Below are positions 16,921 through 25,203 of a stretch of DNA of 39,628 bases, piece by piece. Origin of the DNA: JBBQKF01 sp038326615 (GTDB taxonomy: Bacteria > Bacillota > Clostridia > Saccharofermentanales > UBA5734). The translations under genes were made by a program, and so were the position numbers. The notes beneath the pieces were generated by a model that was not told the DNA's origin, did not search any database, and saw nothing but the letters and a program-made list of their open reading frames with translations. Where the stretch lies: assembly GCA_038326615.1 (NCBI GenBank), contig JBBQKF010000019.1, positions 1 to 39,628 of the forward strand. The letters run 5' to 3'. Positions within the stretch are counted from its first letter, which is position 1. Each line of letters starts with the position of its first letter.

Positions 16921-17406
16921 TTAAATAATTTTTGTGCCCTTTAAAGCAGAAGTTATAACTACCTGACCATCATCTGACCGAAATTCAACTGTTCTTCCAT
17001 AATTCAATCCTACATCTTCTGATATAATCTTAACGTTATACTTTTTTAAATGTATCTTTACAGATTCAACATTCCTATCGCCTATTCTCATAAGGTTGCT
17101 TGATGCTTCATAGTTGAAAAGTTGTGCTCCTCCAGCAATTTTAGCAATGAGTCTGTGTTTAGATGCTCCGTGCAAATGCATACGGTTAATTAACTCTTTT
17201 ATGGCAGTATCAGCAAATTTCATAACATTGCTATCTCGAGGGCACATGGCTGAATCTGGTAATAAAACATGTGACATCCCTGAAATGCCAGTAATTGAAT
17301 CATATAAGCAAATCCCAACGCATGAGCCAAGTGCATAAGTTATTAGAACATTTGGCCTTCTGACAATTTGCATGTCTGATATTCCTACAACAACCTTTTC
17401 ACTCAT
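16921..17406 (-). CDS. cheD: CheD, chemoreceptor glutamine deamidase
   Basis: CheD deamidates chemoreceptors and stimulates CheC. The 161 residues carry the family motif YALGSCVGICLYD. The catalytic triad is preserved with Bacillus-like spacing: T23, C29 and H46 (GMSHVLLP). IAGGAQLF is the conserved strand nearby. It overlaps the end of cheC by 8 bp, so the interacting partners are co-translated. Confidence 0.95.
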   Translation of the reverse strand: MSEKVVVGISDMQIVRRPNVLITYALGSCVGICLYDSITGISGMSHVLLPDSAMCPRDSNVMKFADTAIKELINRMHLHGASKHRLIAKIAGGAQLFNYEASSNLMRIGDRNVESVKIHLKKYNVKIISEDVGLNYGRTVEFRSDDGQVVITSALKGTKII

Positions 17407-18025
17407 ACATTAACCCTAGTTTCGAAAATATTTTATCAAACGACTCTGGTTGAGGCATAATTAATAGATGTGATGTAATTACGGAGGATTCACTCAAGAA
17501 GTCTTCTTTTACGAATAACACCTTATCGCCCATCGTACCAAAATAGTGTGCTGGATAACTTAATATCGCACCTACCATGTCTATAGCTGTTTCTGGTGTT
17601 GACATTTTAATTTCCATATCTAACATTGATGCAAGTGCATTAACATAGCCACCCACAATTATATTACCCATTTCCTGAAATAGTGACAGGTCCATATCAT
17701 CAATTTCTTCAAAGGAATTAATTTGTTTGTTAAGCAAAACACTTAAAAGCGTATGGCAGAATTGTTTCTCAAGAATAAACATAATCATTCCATCAATATC
17801 ACCATATACCCTTAACAAAATCCCAGTTACCTCAACTTCAGGTCCTCCCAAAATCGAAGTCATCTCATTCATATCAATTATATAAACTGAAGGAACACTC
17901 ATTTCTACCCGATCAGATAAAATATCAGATATGGCCGTCGCAGCATTTCCTGCGCCAATATTAGTTATTTCTTTAAAAGCGTCAAATTGAAATTCCGTAA
18001 GATTTTTGTACCAATTTTCATCCAT
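17399..18025 (-). CDS. cheC: CheC, CheY-P phosphatase
   Basis: CheC dephosphorylates CheY-P and binds CheD in adaptation. The 208 residues contain two phosphatase sites of the E-x2-N...P type: E19/N22/P45 (KEITNIGAGNAATAISDIL) and E118/N121/P144 (QEMGNIIVGGYVNALASML). Both are intact. The ribosome site AGGAG lies 8 bases before the ATG and directly abuts an 11-bp tandem repeat array, so the repeat lies in or next to the leader. Confidence 0.95.
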   Translation of the reverse strand: MDENWYKNLTEFQFDAFKEITNIGAGNAATAISDILSDRVEMSVPSVYIIDMNEMTSILGGPEVEVTGILLRVYGDIDGMIMFILEKQFCHTLLSVLLNKQINSFEEIDDMDLSLFQEMGNIIVGGYVNALASMLDMEIKMSTPETAIDMVGAILSYPAHYFGTMGDKVLFVKEDFLSESSVITSHLLIMPQPESFDKIFSKLGLMYE

Positions 18026-18033
18026 AAAGTTCT

Positions 18034-18250
18034 CCTAAATAAACCCTAAATAAACTCTAAATAAACCCCTAAATAAACTCAACATAAACTCAACTCAACT
18101 CAACTCAACATAAACTCAACATAAACTCAATATAAACCCAATATAAACCCAATATAAACCCAATATAAACTCAATATAAACTCAATATAAACTCAATATA
18201 AACTCAATATAAACTCAATATAAACCCAATATACCCCCAATATAAACTCC
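18034..18250. repeat. 11-bp tandem repeat upstream of cheC
   Basis: About 18-19 copies of an 11-bp unit (CTCAATATAAA on plus; GTTTATATTGA on the transcribed strand), with C/T variants, a 5-bp sub-array (CAACT repeated near 18090) and 12-bp variants at the cheC-proximal edge. The array ends within a few bases of the cheC ribosome site. Confidence 0.93.
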
Positions 18251-18321
18251 AAACAAATTTAATATATAATCTAAAATTTAATAAAACCTCTGTTTTAGCG
18301 TTTCATTCATAACACTATTTT

Positions 18322-18460
18322 TGTCTCATAAATAGATATAATTATGTCTTCTAAATAGATATATTTATGTCTTCTAAATAGATATATTTATGTCTTCTAA
18401 ATAGATATATTTATGTCTCCTAAATAGATATGATTTTGTCTCCTAATATGTATCGTAGAA
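18322..18460. repeat. 23-bp tandem repeat, six units
   Basis: The TGTC landmark recurs exactly every 23 bp (C at 18325, 18348, 18371, 18394, 18417, 18440). The unit is TGTCTTCTAAATAGATATAT plus TTA. The middle copies are identical; the outer ones have diverged. No coding potential was seen. Confidence 0.93.
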
Positions 18461-18650
18461 TCTTTATGAAAGTTTAGTAATTTTAATTTTATAACCCGTT
18501 AATATTTTGCAACTAAATCTTAGCTCATTAATTAAAGCACAAACTTGAATTTAAAGATCGGCTTCACTAGCAGAATTAAATATTTATTTTGCTTATTTCA
18601 TTCAATTGGAAAATTATAAACAATAAATATACTTGGCTGATTTTACGAAA

Positions 18651-18718
18651 TTCAATAGTTATTTCTATCTACATGATTATTTTATTCAATAGTTATTTCT
18701 ATCTACATGATTATTTTA
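18651..18718. repeat. 34-bp perfect direct repeat, two copies
   Basis: A 34-bp unit beginning TTCAATAGTTATTTC is repeated exactly at 18651-18684 and 18685-18718. It lies in the same non-coding stretch (18026-18812) as the 11-bp and 23-bp arrays; I see no gene in that stretch. Confidence 0.93.
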
Positions 18719-18797
18719 TTCATCATAAAATACTATGGGCAAATATGCTTAATTAATTATATAAATTCTCGTTACAATCGCAGGCAGTAATTTTTAC

Positions 18798-18821
18798 AGA
18801 ATCTGAATTTATTCAGATTCT
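18798..18821. other. Perfect palindrome over the ruvX stop codon
   Basis: AGAATCTGAA and TTCAGATTCT flank a 4-base loop and overlap the ruvX stop. There is no U-run after it on either strand, so it is a hairpin rather than a clear intrinsic terminator. Confidence 0.5.
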
Positions 18822-19262
18822 ATTTAGGCTGCTGCTATGATCTAAGAAATCCTGCAAAATTATTTCTGCAGCAATCTGATCCACGACTGAACGTTTTTTT
18901 GCCTGTTTCATCCCCGTTTCGCGCATAATTCTATGTGCAAGAACTGTTGTGTATCTTTCGTCTCTTAATATTATTTTTAATGATATCGAAGCCTTAGCAG
19001 CCTCATCGTTTACTCTTTCGGAAAGAATTTTTGCTTTTTGTTCGGAAATGCTTTCTTTACCGTCTGTTCTTCTTGGAAGACCTATTACAACTGTATCAAC
19101 ACTATGGTTTTTGCATAGTTCAACAATCCTTGAAATTGCCCAGTCCATATCTTCGCCGTTCCAGTTAATAGTCTCTATTCCCCGAGCTGTTATGCCGAGA
19201 GGGTCAGAAATAGCAATTCCTATTCTTACTGAACCATAATCAATTCCCATTTTTCTATTCAT
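18813..19262 (-). CDS. ruvX: RuvX/YqgF-type putative Holliday junction resolvase
   Basis: RuvX is an RNase H-fold nuclease linked to Holliday junction resolution and 16S rRNA maturation. The 149 residues show MGIDYGSVRIGIAISDP with the first acidic catalytic residue, VVIGLPRRTDGKES, the conserved RDERYTTVLA, and the final catalytic Asp in RSVVDQIAAEIILQDFL. I choose the ATG at 19262 because GGTGGG precedes it; a reading six codons longer would contain that site. In Firmicutes ruvX usually follows ireB directly; here an aldo/keto reductase gene and a 350-bp repeat array come between. Confidence 0.94.
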   Translation of the reverse strand: MNRKMGIDYGSVRIGIAISDPLGITARGIETINWNGEDMDWAISRIVELCKNHSVDTVVIGLPRRTDGKESISEQKAKILSERVNDEAAKASISLKIILRDERYTTVLAHRIMRETGMKQAKKRSVVDQIAAEIILQDFLDHSSSLNRI

Positions 19263-19317
19263 GTTTTGTAACCCACCCATTTTTATTATTAGTTTTATTA
19301 TTATTTTTATTATTAGT

Positions 19318-19666
19318 TTTGTTGATTGAATTTGTTGAATGATTTTGTTGAATGATTTTGTTGAATGATTTTGTTGAATGAATTTCTCGATTGATTTTGT
19401 TGAATGATTTTGTTGAATGATTTTATAGAATGATTTTGTTGATTGAATTTCTCGATTGATTTTGTTGAATGATTTTGTTGAATGATTTTGTTGAATGATT
19501 TTGTTGAATGAATTTCTCGATTGATTTTGTTGAATGATTTTGTTGAATGATTTTGTTGAATGATTTTGTTGAATGATTTTGTTGAATGATTTTGTTGAAT
19601 GATTTTATAGAATGATTTTGTTGAATGATTTTGTTGAATGATTTTATAGAATGATTTTGTTGATTA
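19318..19666. repeat. 13-bp minisatellite with 65-bp higher-order period
   Basis: About 27 copies of a 13-bp unit (TTGTTGAATGATT). A variant block AATTTCTCGATTG recurs at 19381, 19446 and 19511, exactly every 65 bp (5 units), and an ATAGAATG variant recurs near 19425, 19608 and 19647. It lies between the aldo/keto reductase stop and ruvX. Confidence 0.95.
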
Positions 19667-19680
19667 CAAATTTCAATTCC

Positions 19681-20967
19681 CTAAACAACTTTAATTGCGA
19701 AATCCCGACACGCTCTTGCACAGTAACTGCATAAAACACAAATATCTTTATTAACCATAGCTTTTCCGTCAAGCGAAACACTCATAGCTCCTGCTTTGCA
19801 TTCTTTAACACAAGCACCGCAGCCTGTACACCATTCTTCAACCAAAAGTCTGCGCTTACGGCTCCTTGTTTGGTTAATTAGTTTTTGATCAACTTTGCGA
19901 TTTTCGAATAAGGCAATATTCATATCAATTTCCATTTTGCTTTGCATGCCAACTGCATATGCATCTGCACAGTCGAGATTTAGAGCATATTTCGTTGCTT
20001 TTTCAAAATCATTAAATAGATTACCGCCGCCAAACATTTTCATCCCGAATATGCCAACGCCTACTTTGTGTGCTTCTCTTACTGCATTTTCCATTTGTTT
20101 TGAGGTTCCATCTAAAAGCCCAATTCCAGAAAAATTCAAGATTGGATGAATAACATCAATTTCTTTGTATAATCTTGGTTCGAATTCGCACCAATGGGCT
20201 TTCCAATTATTACTATTATTACTACTTCCACTGTTGTTAATGTTGTTGCTGCTATTAATGTTGTTGAAGTTGAAGTTGATGTTGTTGTTGTTGATGTTGT
20301 TGATGTTGATGTTGTTGATGTTGATGTTGTTGATGTTATCCAAATCCAGTAATTTATAATCTGCATTTGAATCAGAATTAGTAATTGTCTTGGTATCATT
20401 CAATAAGCTAATTTTATTTGTTTCTATCTCTGCTATATGATTTATGTTAATATCTAATTTGTTAAATTGTTCTTTATGTGGCAGTTTATTTCCGAAAGCC
20501 TTCGCTTGGAATACTGCTTGTACTGGCTCAATCGCATGAGTTGAAATTCCGACTGCTCTGATTATGCCTTTTGTCTTCATTTCTAAATAATACTCAAGAG
20601 CCTGCATGTGACCAAGCATAGTCATTACAGTCTCTTGCTCGTGCATCATAAATATATCTATAACATCAAGGTTCATTTCGCGTCTTGCCTTCTCAAGGCT
20701 TTCTTTTGCGCCTTTCCTGTCGTATGCATAAGATTTCGTTGATATGACAAGTGGCGTTTTAGAGTGTTTAATGGCATATGCAACATGGGCATATGTTCCA
20801 TAAAGCTCAGCTGTGTCTATGAAATTTACGCCCTTACTAGCAGCGTAGAGAAGCAGTTCTCCACCTTCCTCGGGAGAGAGATTTGCTTGAGACCCACAAA
20901 AAGTTAAAGTACCGTAGCAAAGCTTCGATACTTCAATTCCACTTTTACCTAAGAGTCGTTTCTCCAT
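19681..20967 (-). CDS. Aldo/keto reductase with C-terminal 2[4Fe-4S] ferredoxin domain and Asn-rich insert
   Basis: Cytosolic oxidoreductase of 428 residues. The AKR catalytic tetrad is visible: D51, Y56 (FIDTAELYGTY), K78 and H109 (MMHEQ). The barrel resumes after about residue 258 (EIDVIHPILNFSGIGLLDGT; VGIFGMKMFGGG). Two [4Fe-4S] sites close the protein: C380/C383/C386/C390 and C410/C413/C416/C420. This AKR-ferredoxin fusion is common in anaerobes; its substrate is unknown. Residues about 165-255 are an insert that becomes a repetitive Asn/Ile tract, encoded by GTTGTTGAT-like repeats near 20220-20340. The start overlaps the ireB stop (TAATG), indicating coupling. Confidence 0.9.
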   Translation of the reverse strand: MEKRLLGKSGIEVSKLCYGTLTFCGSQANLSPEEGGELLLYAASKGVNFIDTAELYGTYAHVAYAIKHSKTPLVISTKSYAYDRKGAKESLEKARREMNLDVIDIFMMHEQETVMTMLGHMQALEYYLEMKTKGIIRAVGISTHAIEPVQAVFQAKAFGNKLPHKEQFNKLDININHIAEIETNKISLLNDTKTITNSDSNADYKLLDLDNINNININNININNINNNNINFNFNNINSSNNINNSGSSNNSNNWKAHWCEFEPRLYKEIDVIHPILNFSGIGLLDGTSKQMENAVREAHKVGVGIFGMKMFGGGNLFNDFEKATKYALNLDCADAYAVGMQSKMEIDMNIALFENRKVDQKLINQTRSRKRRLLVEEWCTGCGACVKECKAGAMSVSLDGKAMVNKDICVLCSYCARACRDFAIKVV

Positions 20968-21218
20968 TATAACTTTGCCACATATTCCCTAATTATCACT
21001 TCGAGAAGTTCATCACGTTCCATTCTGCGAATAATACCACGAGCTCCATTATGATTAGTAATATACGTCGGATCGCCTGACAAAAAATAACCTACTAACT
21101 GATTTATAGGGTTATATCCCTTTTCTCTAAGGGCTGCCAGAACATTACTCATAATTTCACGGGCTTCATGGCTGTGATCTATTTCCATTTCAAAACGTGC
21201 TGTTTGATTATCAACCAT
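20967..21218 (-). CDS. ireB: IreB family regulatory phosphoprotein
   Basis: Small protein of 83 residues of the IreB (DUF965/YrzL) family, with the signature ALREKGYNPINQLVGYFLSG, DPTYITNHNGARGIIRRMER and DELLEVIIREYVAKL. In Enterococcus, IreB is phosphorylated on N-terminal Thr by the PASTA kinase IreK and influences cephalosporin tolerance; here T6 lies in the corresponding N-terminal region. An earlier TTG start is possible, but GGAGG within that stretch fits the ATG at 21218. Downstream ruvX supports the assignment. Confidence 0.93.
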   Translation of the reverse strand: MVDNQTARFEMEIDHSHEAREIMSNVLAALREKGYNPINQLVGYFLSGDPTYITNHNGARGIIRRMERDELLEVIIREYVAKL

Positions 21219-21373
21219 AATTTCGTCCTCCAAAAATTTTCTTTATCTAATTGTATCACAAAATGCACTTCCAAAATACTTTTTCGACCGATTTTCATAT
21301 AAGATAATTCTATTTCTTAAATTTTTCTAAATATTATTACTCACTTCGCGAATAAAATTGAATTAGGCTACAA

Positions 21374-21420
21374 ATAAAACCTGCGATTGTAAGACATGAA
21401 TCCTAAATCGCAGGTTTTAT
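21374..21420 (-). terminator. Terminator downstream of secF
   Basis: A perfect 15-bp inverted repeat (ATAAAACCTGCGATT / AATCGCAGGTTTTAT) with a 17-nt loop; on the minus strand it runs into TTTTATTTG. It ends secD-secF transcription before ireB and could work weakly in both directions. Confidence 0.8.
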
Positions 21421-21486
21421 AGAATGTTAAGAAATTTTATAAGTATCTAATTTAGAATTAGTTTTGCTTACACAATAACCTACATC

Positions 21487-21522
21487 TAAGTTAAGCTAAG
21501 CTAAGCTAAGCTAAGCTAAGTT
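21487..21522. repeat. 5-bp tandem repeat (TAAGC)n
   Basis: Six to seven copies of TAAGC/TAAGT between the secF stop and its terminator, in the 3' untranslated region. The rest of 21219-21558 is AT-rich with nothing else recognised. Confidence 0.9.
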
Positions 21523-21558
21523 ATACTATAATATACTAGGCTCGGATAACACTAAGAT

Positions 21559-22479
21559 TTAAAGCCCTGTGCGTCCGCCTCTTGTTTTCCATGAAATCCA
21601 AAGTGGAGATGCAATGAAAACTGTTGAGTAGAAGCCGGTTAAAATACCTACCATCATTGGTAGCGCAAATTCCTGAATACTTCGGATGCCATAAATTGCA
21701 GCAAAAATGTATGCTATTGTCACAGCACCAAATGTCATTGCGCTGGTATTTATTGTTCTTGACATACATTGATTAACTGATTTATCAACCAAATCTGAAA
21801 GTGGAATCTTCCCGCCTTCGAGTTTAATGTTTTCCCTGATTCTGTCGTAAATAACAATCGTATCATTTGTCGAATAACCGATAATGGTTAGAACAACCGC
21901 TATTAATGATTCATTCAAAGGGATACGCAAAAGAACAAATGCGACAAATACGATTATAACATCATGGAGCAAAGCAACAAGTGCCATAACACCTGCTGAA
22001 GGTCCAGACATTACACGGAAGCTACGCCAGATGTATAAAACGATAAGTACTGATGCGATAAGCAAAGCATAGATACCTTTTCTTAAGTACTCAGCACCAA
22101 TTGATGGTGAAATAAGTGTTGCTTCAGAAAACGTGAATTTATTTGCTTTAAATTCATCAGAGGATAGTGTTGCTCTTAATGCAGTTGTCTGCCCAATTGT
22201 TAGTGCTTGTCTACCGGCAACATTAATTGCAATAAATTTACCTGTCGCATTTTCATTTTCTTGAATACTGCTAATTTCGAGGCCGATAGCCTTTGCAGCA
22301 GCTTCTTTAACTTTTGTATTATCGATTGTTCCTACATAAGTATAGCGAACGATACTTCCGCCCTGAAATTGGATGTCAAGTTTGATTCCAAATATCAATG
22401 ATGCTATTACGCCTGCAAGTATTATACTTATTGATACCGCATAGAATATTCTTCTGTTTTTATAAAATTTGATATTCAT
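21559..22479 (-). CDS. secF: SecF, protein translocase subunit
   Basis: SecF and SecD use the proton or sodium motive force to aid Sec-dependent export. The 306 residues show an N-terminal membrane segment, GIKLDIQFQGGSIVRYTYVG (family G.DF.GG-like motif), and a C-terminal bundle of five membrane segments with IGYSTNDTIVIYDRIRENIK and the SRTINTSAMTFGAV signature. The ATG at 22479 overlaps the secD stop (ATGA), so this start is preferred over a longer reading; AAGGTG lies upstream. Confidence 0.95.
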   Translation of the reverse strand: MNIKFYKNRRIFYAVSISIILAGVIASLIFGIKLDIQFQGGSIVRYTYVGTIDNTKVKEAAAKAIGLEISSIQENENATGKFIAINVAGRQALTIGQTTALRATLSSDEFKANKFTFSEATLISPSIGAEYLRKGIYALLIASVLIVLYIWRSFRVMSGPSAGVMALVALLHDVIIVFVAFVLLRIPLNESLIAVVLTIIGYSTNDTIVIYDRIRENIKLEGGKIPLSDLVDKSVNQCMSRTINTSAMTFGAVTIAYIFAAIYGIRSIQEFALPMMVGILTGFYSTVFIASPLWISWKTRGGRTGL

Positions 22480-23771
22480 CTCTGCACCTTCTTTCCACCG
22501 TAGAGCCATTTAGCCTGAAGTTTCGGGTAAAGGCTTAATGAACCTATCATAAGTCTTGATGCTGTTACACCACATAGGCCGTTTAGAATAACACCGGTCA
22601 ACAGCGAATATCCAAATGACAGGAATGTACCAGAACCAAATATCATAAGGGTTATAGCGGCAATTGCAACAGTTACATTACCATCAAGAACAGCTGAGAA
22701 TGCACGGTCAAATCCATTCCTGATTGCAATCTTGAGTGGTAATCCTAATTTGACTTCTTCCTTGACACGTTCGGATATAATAATATTTGCGTCAACACCC
22801 ATACCTATTGACAGGATTATTGCTGCAATACCAGGTAATGTAAGGGTAAACTGTGGGATTGAGATAGCAAGAAGCTGTCCGATCACCTGTGCCGTTAAAG
22901 CAAATATTGCTACAAAACCTGGAAGCCTGTAATATAAGAGCATGAACAAGCAGATGAGAATAAAAGCGACTATTCCTGCTGTTTTCATAACATCAAGTGC
23001 ACCTTTTCCTAACGAAGCACTTATCTGGCTACTTGTTATAGTTTCAAGCGCAAATGGGAGCGCACCAGCTTTGATTTTTGCTGCGAGTGCCTTAGCTGCA
23101 TCCATTGATTCCATTCCTGTAATTGTTGCTTCTCCTCCAGTTATTGGTTCTTCAACGTTAGGATTTGATAGCTGAGTTGTATCCATATTAATTGAAATTT
23201 TCTGATTAACAAGGCGGGTTGTTGCTTCAGCAAATTTGGTTTTACCGGTTGCGTTCATATTCAGAACAACAACGGGTGTATTGTCTTCCTGGCTAAGCGC
23301 CGCATAAGCGTCAGCGATGTCTTTACCTTCAAGAACCACTTTACCGTCAGGATCTTTGAATGTCAAAAGAGCCATTTCACCAAGTTCTTTAAGAGCGGTA
23401 TCAGCATTGTTTGTTGTATCATCTGATTTCCATGGAGAGCGAACTACGATACGGTTTGCATTATCGATGAATACATCACGGTCTGTGATTTTTAAGTTAT
23501 CCATACGAAGTTCAACGACACTTTTTGCTGCTTCAAGGTCTGCCTTAGTCGGAGTTCCTTTAAATGATTTAGCTGGTGCAAGAACGGCTTCAAATCCACC
23601 TTTGATATCGATTCCGAGACGGGCTTCTTGAATACCTTTGAACTGAACTACTCCTGGGATATAAAGTCCTGTATAGCACAATATAGTTACAAGTGCTATA
23701 ACTCCCACAGTTATGAAAAATGTGCTGCGGGTTGACCTGAATCCGGAGCGTTTTGTAAATGATTTTTGCAT
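22476..23771 (-). CDS. secD: SecD, protein translocase subunit
   Basis: Partner of SecF. From the ATG at 23771 the protein has 431 residues: a membrane segment near 18-40, ARLGIDIKGGFEAVLAPAKS (family LGLDLxGG), the periplasmic P1 domain with VELRMDNLKITDRDV and GKDIADAYA, then five membrane segments with GIAAIILSIGMGVDANIIIS and ERVKEEVKLG. An 18-codon longer start at 23825 has no ribosome site, while GGAAGGAAG precedes the chosen one. The loop between is short, typical of Gram-positive SecD. Confidence 0.94.
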   Translation of the reverse strand: MQKSFTKRSGFRSTRSTFFITVGVIALVTILCYTGLYIPGVVQFKGIQEARLGIDIKGGFEAVLAPAKSFKGTPTKADLEAAKSVVELRMDNLKITDRDVFIDNANRIVVRSPWKSDDTTNNADTALKELGEMALLTFKDPDGKVVLEGKDIADAYAALSQEDNTPVVVLNMNATGKTKFAEATTRLVNQKISINMDTTQLSNPNVEEPITGGEATITGMESMDAAKALAAKIKAGALPFALETITSSQISASLGKGALDVMKTAGIVAFILICLFMLLYYRLPGFVAIFALTAQVIGQLLAISIPQFTLTLPGIAAIILSIGMGVDANIIISERVKEEVKLGLPLKIAIRNGFDRAFSAVLDGNVTVAIAAITLMIFGSGTFLSFGYSLLTGVILNGLCGVTASRLMIGSLSLYPKLQAKWLYGGKKVQR

Positions 23772-24179
23772 AGACGAAACACTTCCTTCCTTTTTTGGGG
23801 TTATATTTTGTTTTTTAAACAACATGATTAGAGTTTTTCAAAAATTGTCCTGTTTGTTGAATCATTTAAATCAATATCTGATATTTCGAAATACTTATCA
23901 GTATTAGTATTAGTATTAGTATTAGTACAAATAAATTTCTCTAAATAAATAATTCTATTTACTGTTTATTATAAGAATTCTTAATACTATTTAGAAGGAT
24001 TATTCATCACAGGAACAATCTGAACACATAAAAAAATAAAAGCAATTTTGCGAACCCACTGTTCTCTAAACACCATCTTAGAATTGCAGTTAATCATTAT
24101 AGGATTAATTGCAAAACTTGCAGTATTAAATTTGAACAAAGAAATACCAAAAACAACTTTTATTTATCTAAAAGATATA
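23772..24179. other. AT-rich intergenic region with a 6-bp repeat
   Basis: Upstream of secD. It contains five copies of a 6-bp unit (ATTAGT) at about 23898-23931. I looked for the small SCIFF peptide gene often found before secD in Clostridia and did not find it. No terminator is evident for the secreted-protein gene at 24180. Confidence 0.6.
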
Positions 24180-24794
24180 TTATCCGGCTGTTAACCGTGA
24201 AACTTGAATATCAAGTGCTTGCATTAAACAATCCTGATTAGATTGCAATCTTAAATTGCGAGATGTTATTAAAAGAGATTTGTCTGCAGGGTATGGATTA
24301 ATCTTATAATTGTTATAATTTCGTCCTGATTGCTGCGATGATAGTCCTCTTGTCATCGAACTTCTTATAAAATTCACTGATAGCCATGGGACTGTGCAAA
24401 ACCCGTTTGAATCTGGAAGATTATCCATCGAGTGTGCTGGTTTTGCGTCAGATTCATCACCAGCTTTGTTGCCTGTATTTTCAGATTTATCAGAATGGCT
24501 TTCAGATTTTGAGGTAGAGTTATTAGATGTAGCAGCAGAACTTTTAGCTTTATTGTTATGTGTTTTCTGCGATTCTTTTGCTTGTGACTTAATGTCTGAT
24601 TGTGATTTCTTATCTGATTGCAAATTTATATTAGTTGTTTCTGAAGAAACTTGATAAATCCCTTCATTATTTTGTAATTTAATAAATGAAAAATCTTTGG
24701 TTGCGAAAACCTGCGCCGAAAACAATGCTGTTGTGAGCATCATTATCATTGTGAAACATCCGATTATTATTTTAATCCTACTTTGTTGCTTCAA
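24180..24794 (-). CDS. Secreted protein of unknown function, Ser/Lys-rich
   Basis: I do not recognise this 204-residue protein. It has a clear signal peptide (basic KQQSRIK, hydrophobic core IIIGCFTMIMMLTTALFSA, likely cleavage after QVFA near residue 31), a disordered Ser/Lys/Asn-rich stretch (about 60-120), and a more ordered C-terminus with two Cys (GFCTVPWLSVNF and QDCLMQALDIQV). The start is a TTG with a weak AAGAGA site. It is probably exported to the cell surface or medium. It stands alone between the secD upstream region and the esterase. Confidence 0.6.
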   Translation of the reverse strand: MKQQSRIKIIIGCFTMIMMLTTALFSAQVFATKDFSFIKLQNNEGIYQVSSETTNINLQSDKKSQSDIKSQAKESQKTHNNKAKSSAATSNNSTSKSESHSDKSENTGNKAGDESDAKPAHSMDNLPDSNGFCTVPWLSVNFIRSSMTRGLSSQQSGRNYNNYKINPYPADKSLLITSRNLRLQSNQDCLMQALDIQVSRLTAG

Positions 24795-25040
24795 ATTAAG
24801 TTTCTCTTTTCAAAATTATTTACCTGCCGATATTATATCACGCCAATTCTAACCAAACAAGTAATTTTAAACTTGAAATAGCACAAATAACTATTCAATT
24901 TTTGAACAATTTGTCAAATTGTTCTATATCCTAAACTAGTGTAATTAGAAATCGAAACACCTTTGTTCCAAAAATAATTAAAATTATTTGCATCGATATT
25001 ACTTTTACAAAAAGCATGTTAATCTTCTTCATCTTTATTT

Positions 25041-25088
25041 ACTACTATTATTACTATGATTACTATGATTACTATGATTACTATGCTT
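25041..25088. repeat. 9-bp tandem repeat between esterase and secreted-protein gene
   Basis: Four copies of GATTACTAT, preceded by imperfect TTACTATTA triplet repeats, in the 409-bp gap 24795-25203. The rest of that gap is AT-rich without a recognisable gene. Confidence 0.85.
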
Positions 25089-25203
25089 ATAAGTAGCAGT
25101 AATGGCATTTTCACAAAATCGAGTATTTGCTTAGGCATGAACAATGTTAATTGTTTTTGCCGGAAAAATACATAATTAGATTACTTTATATCATCGAATC
25201 TTT

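Noticed and set aside
18034..18460. Possible CRISPR array
   Set aside because: The repeats are contiguous with no unique spacers, and no cas genes are present.
23826..24179. SCIFF peptide gene expected near secD in Clostridia
   Set aside because: No Cys-rich small frame of that type was found in this stretch.
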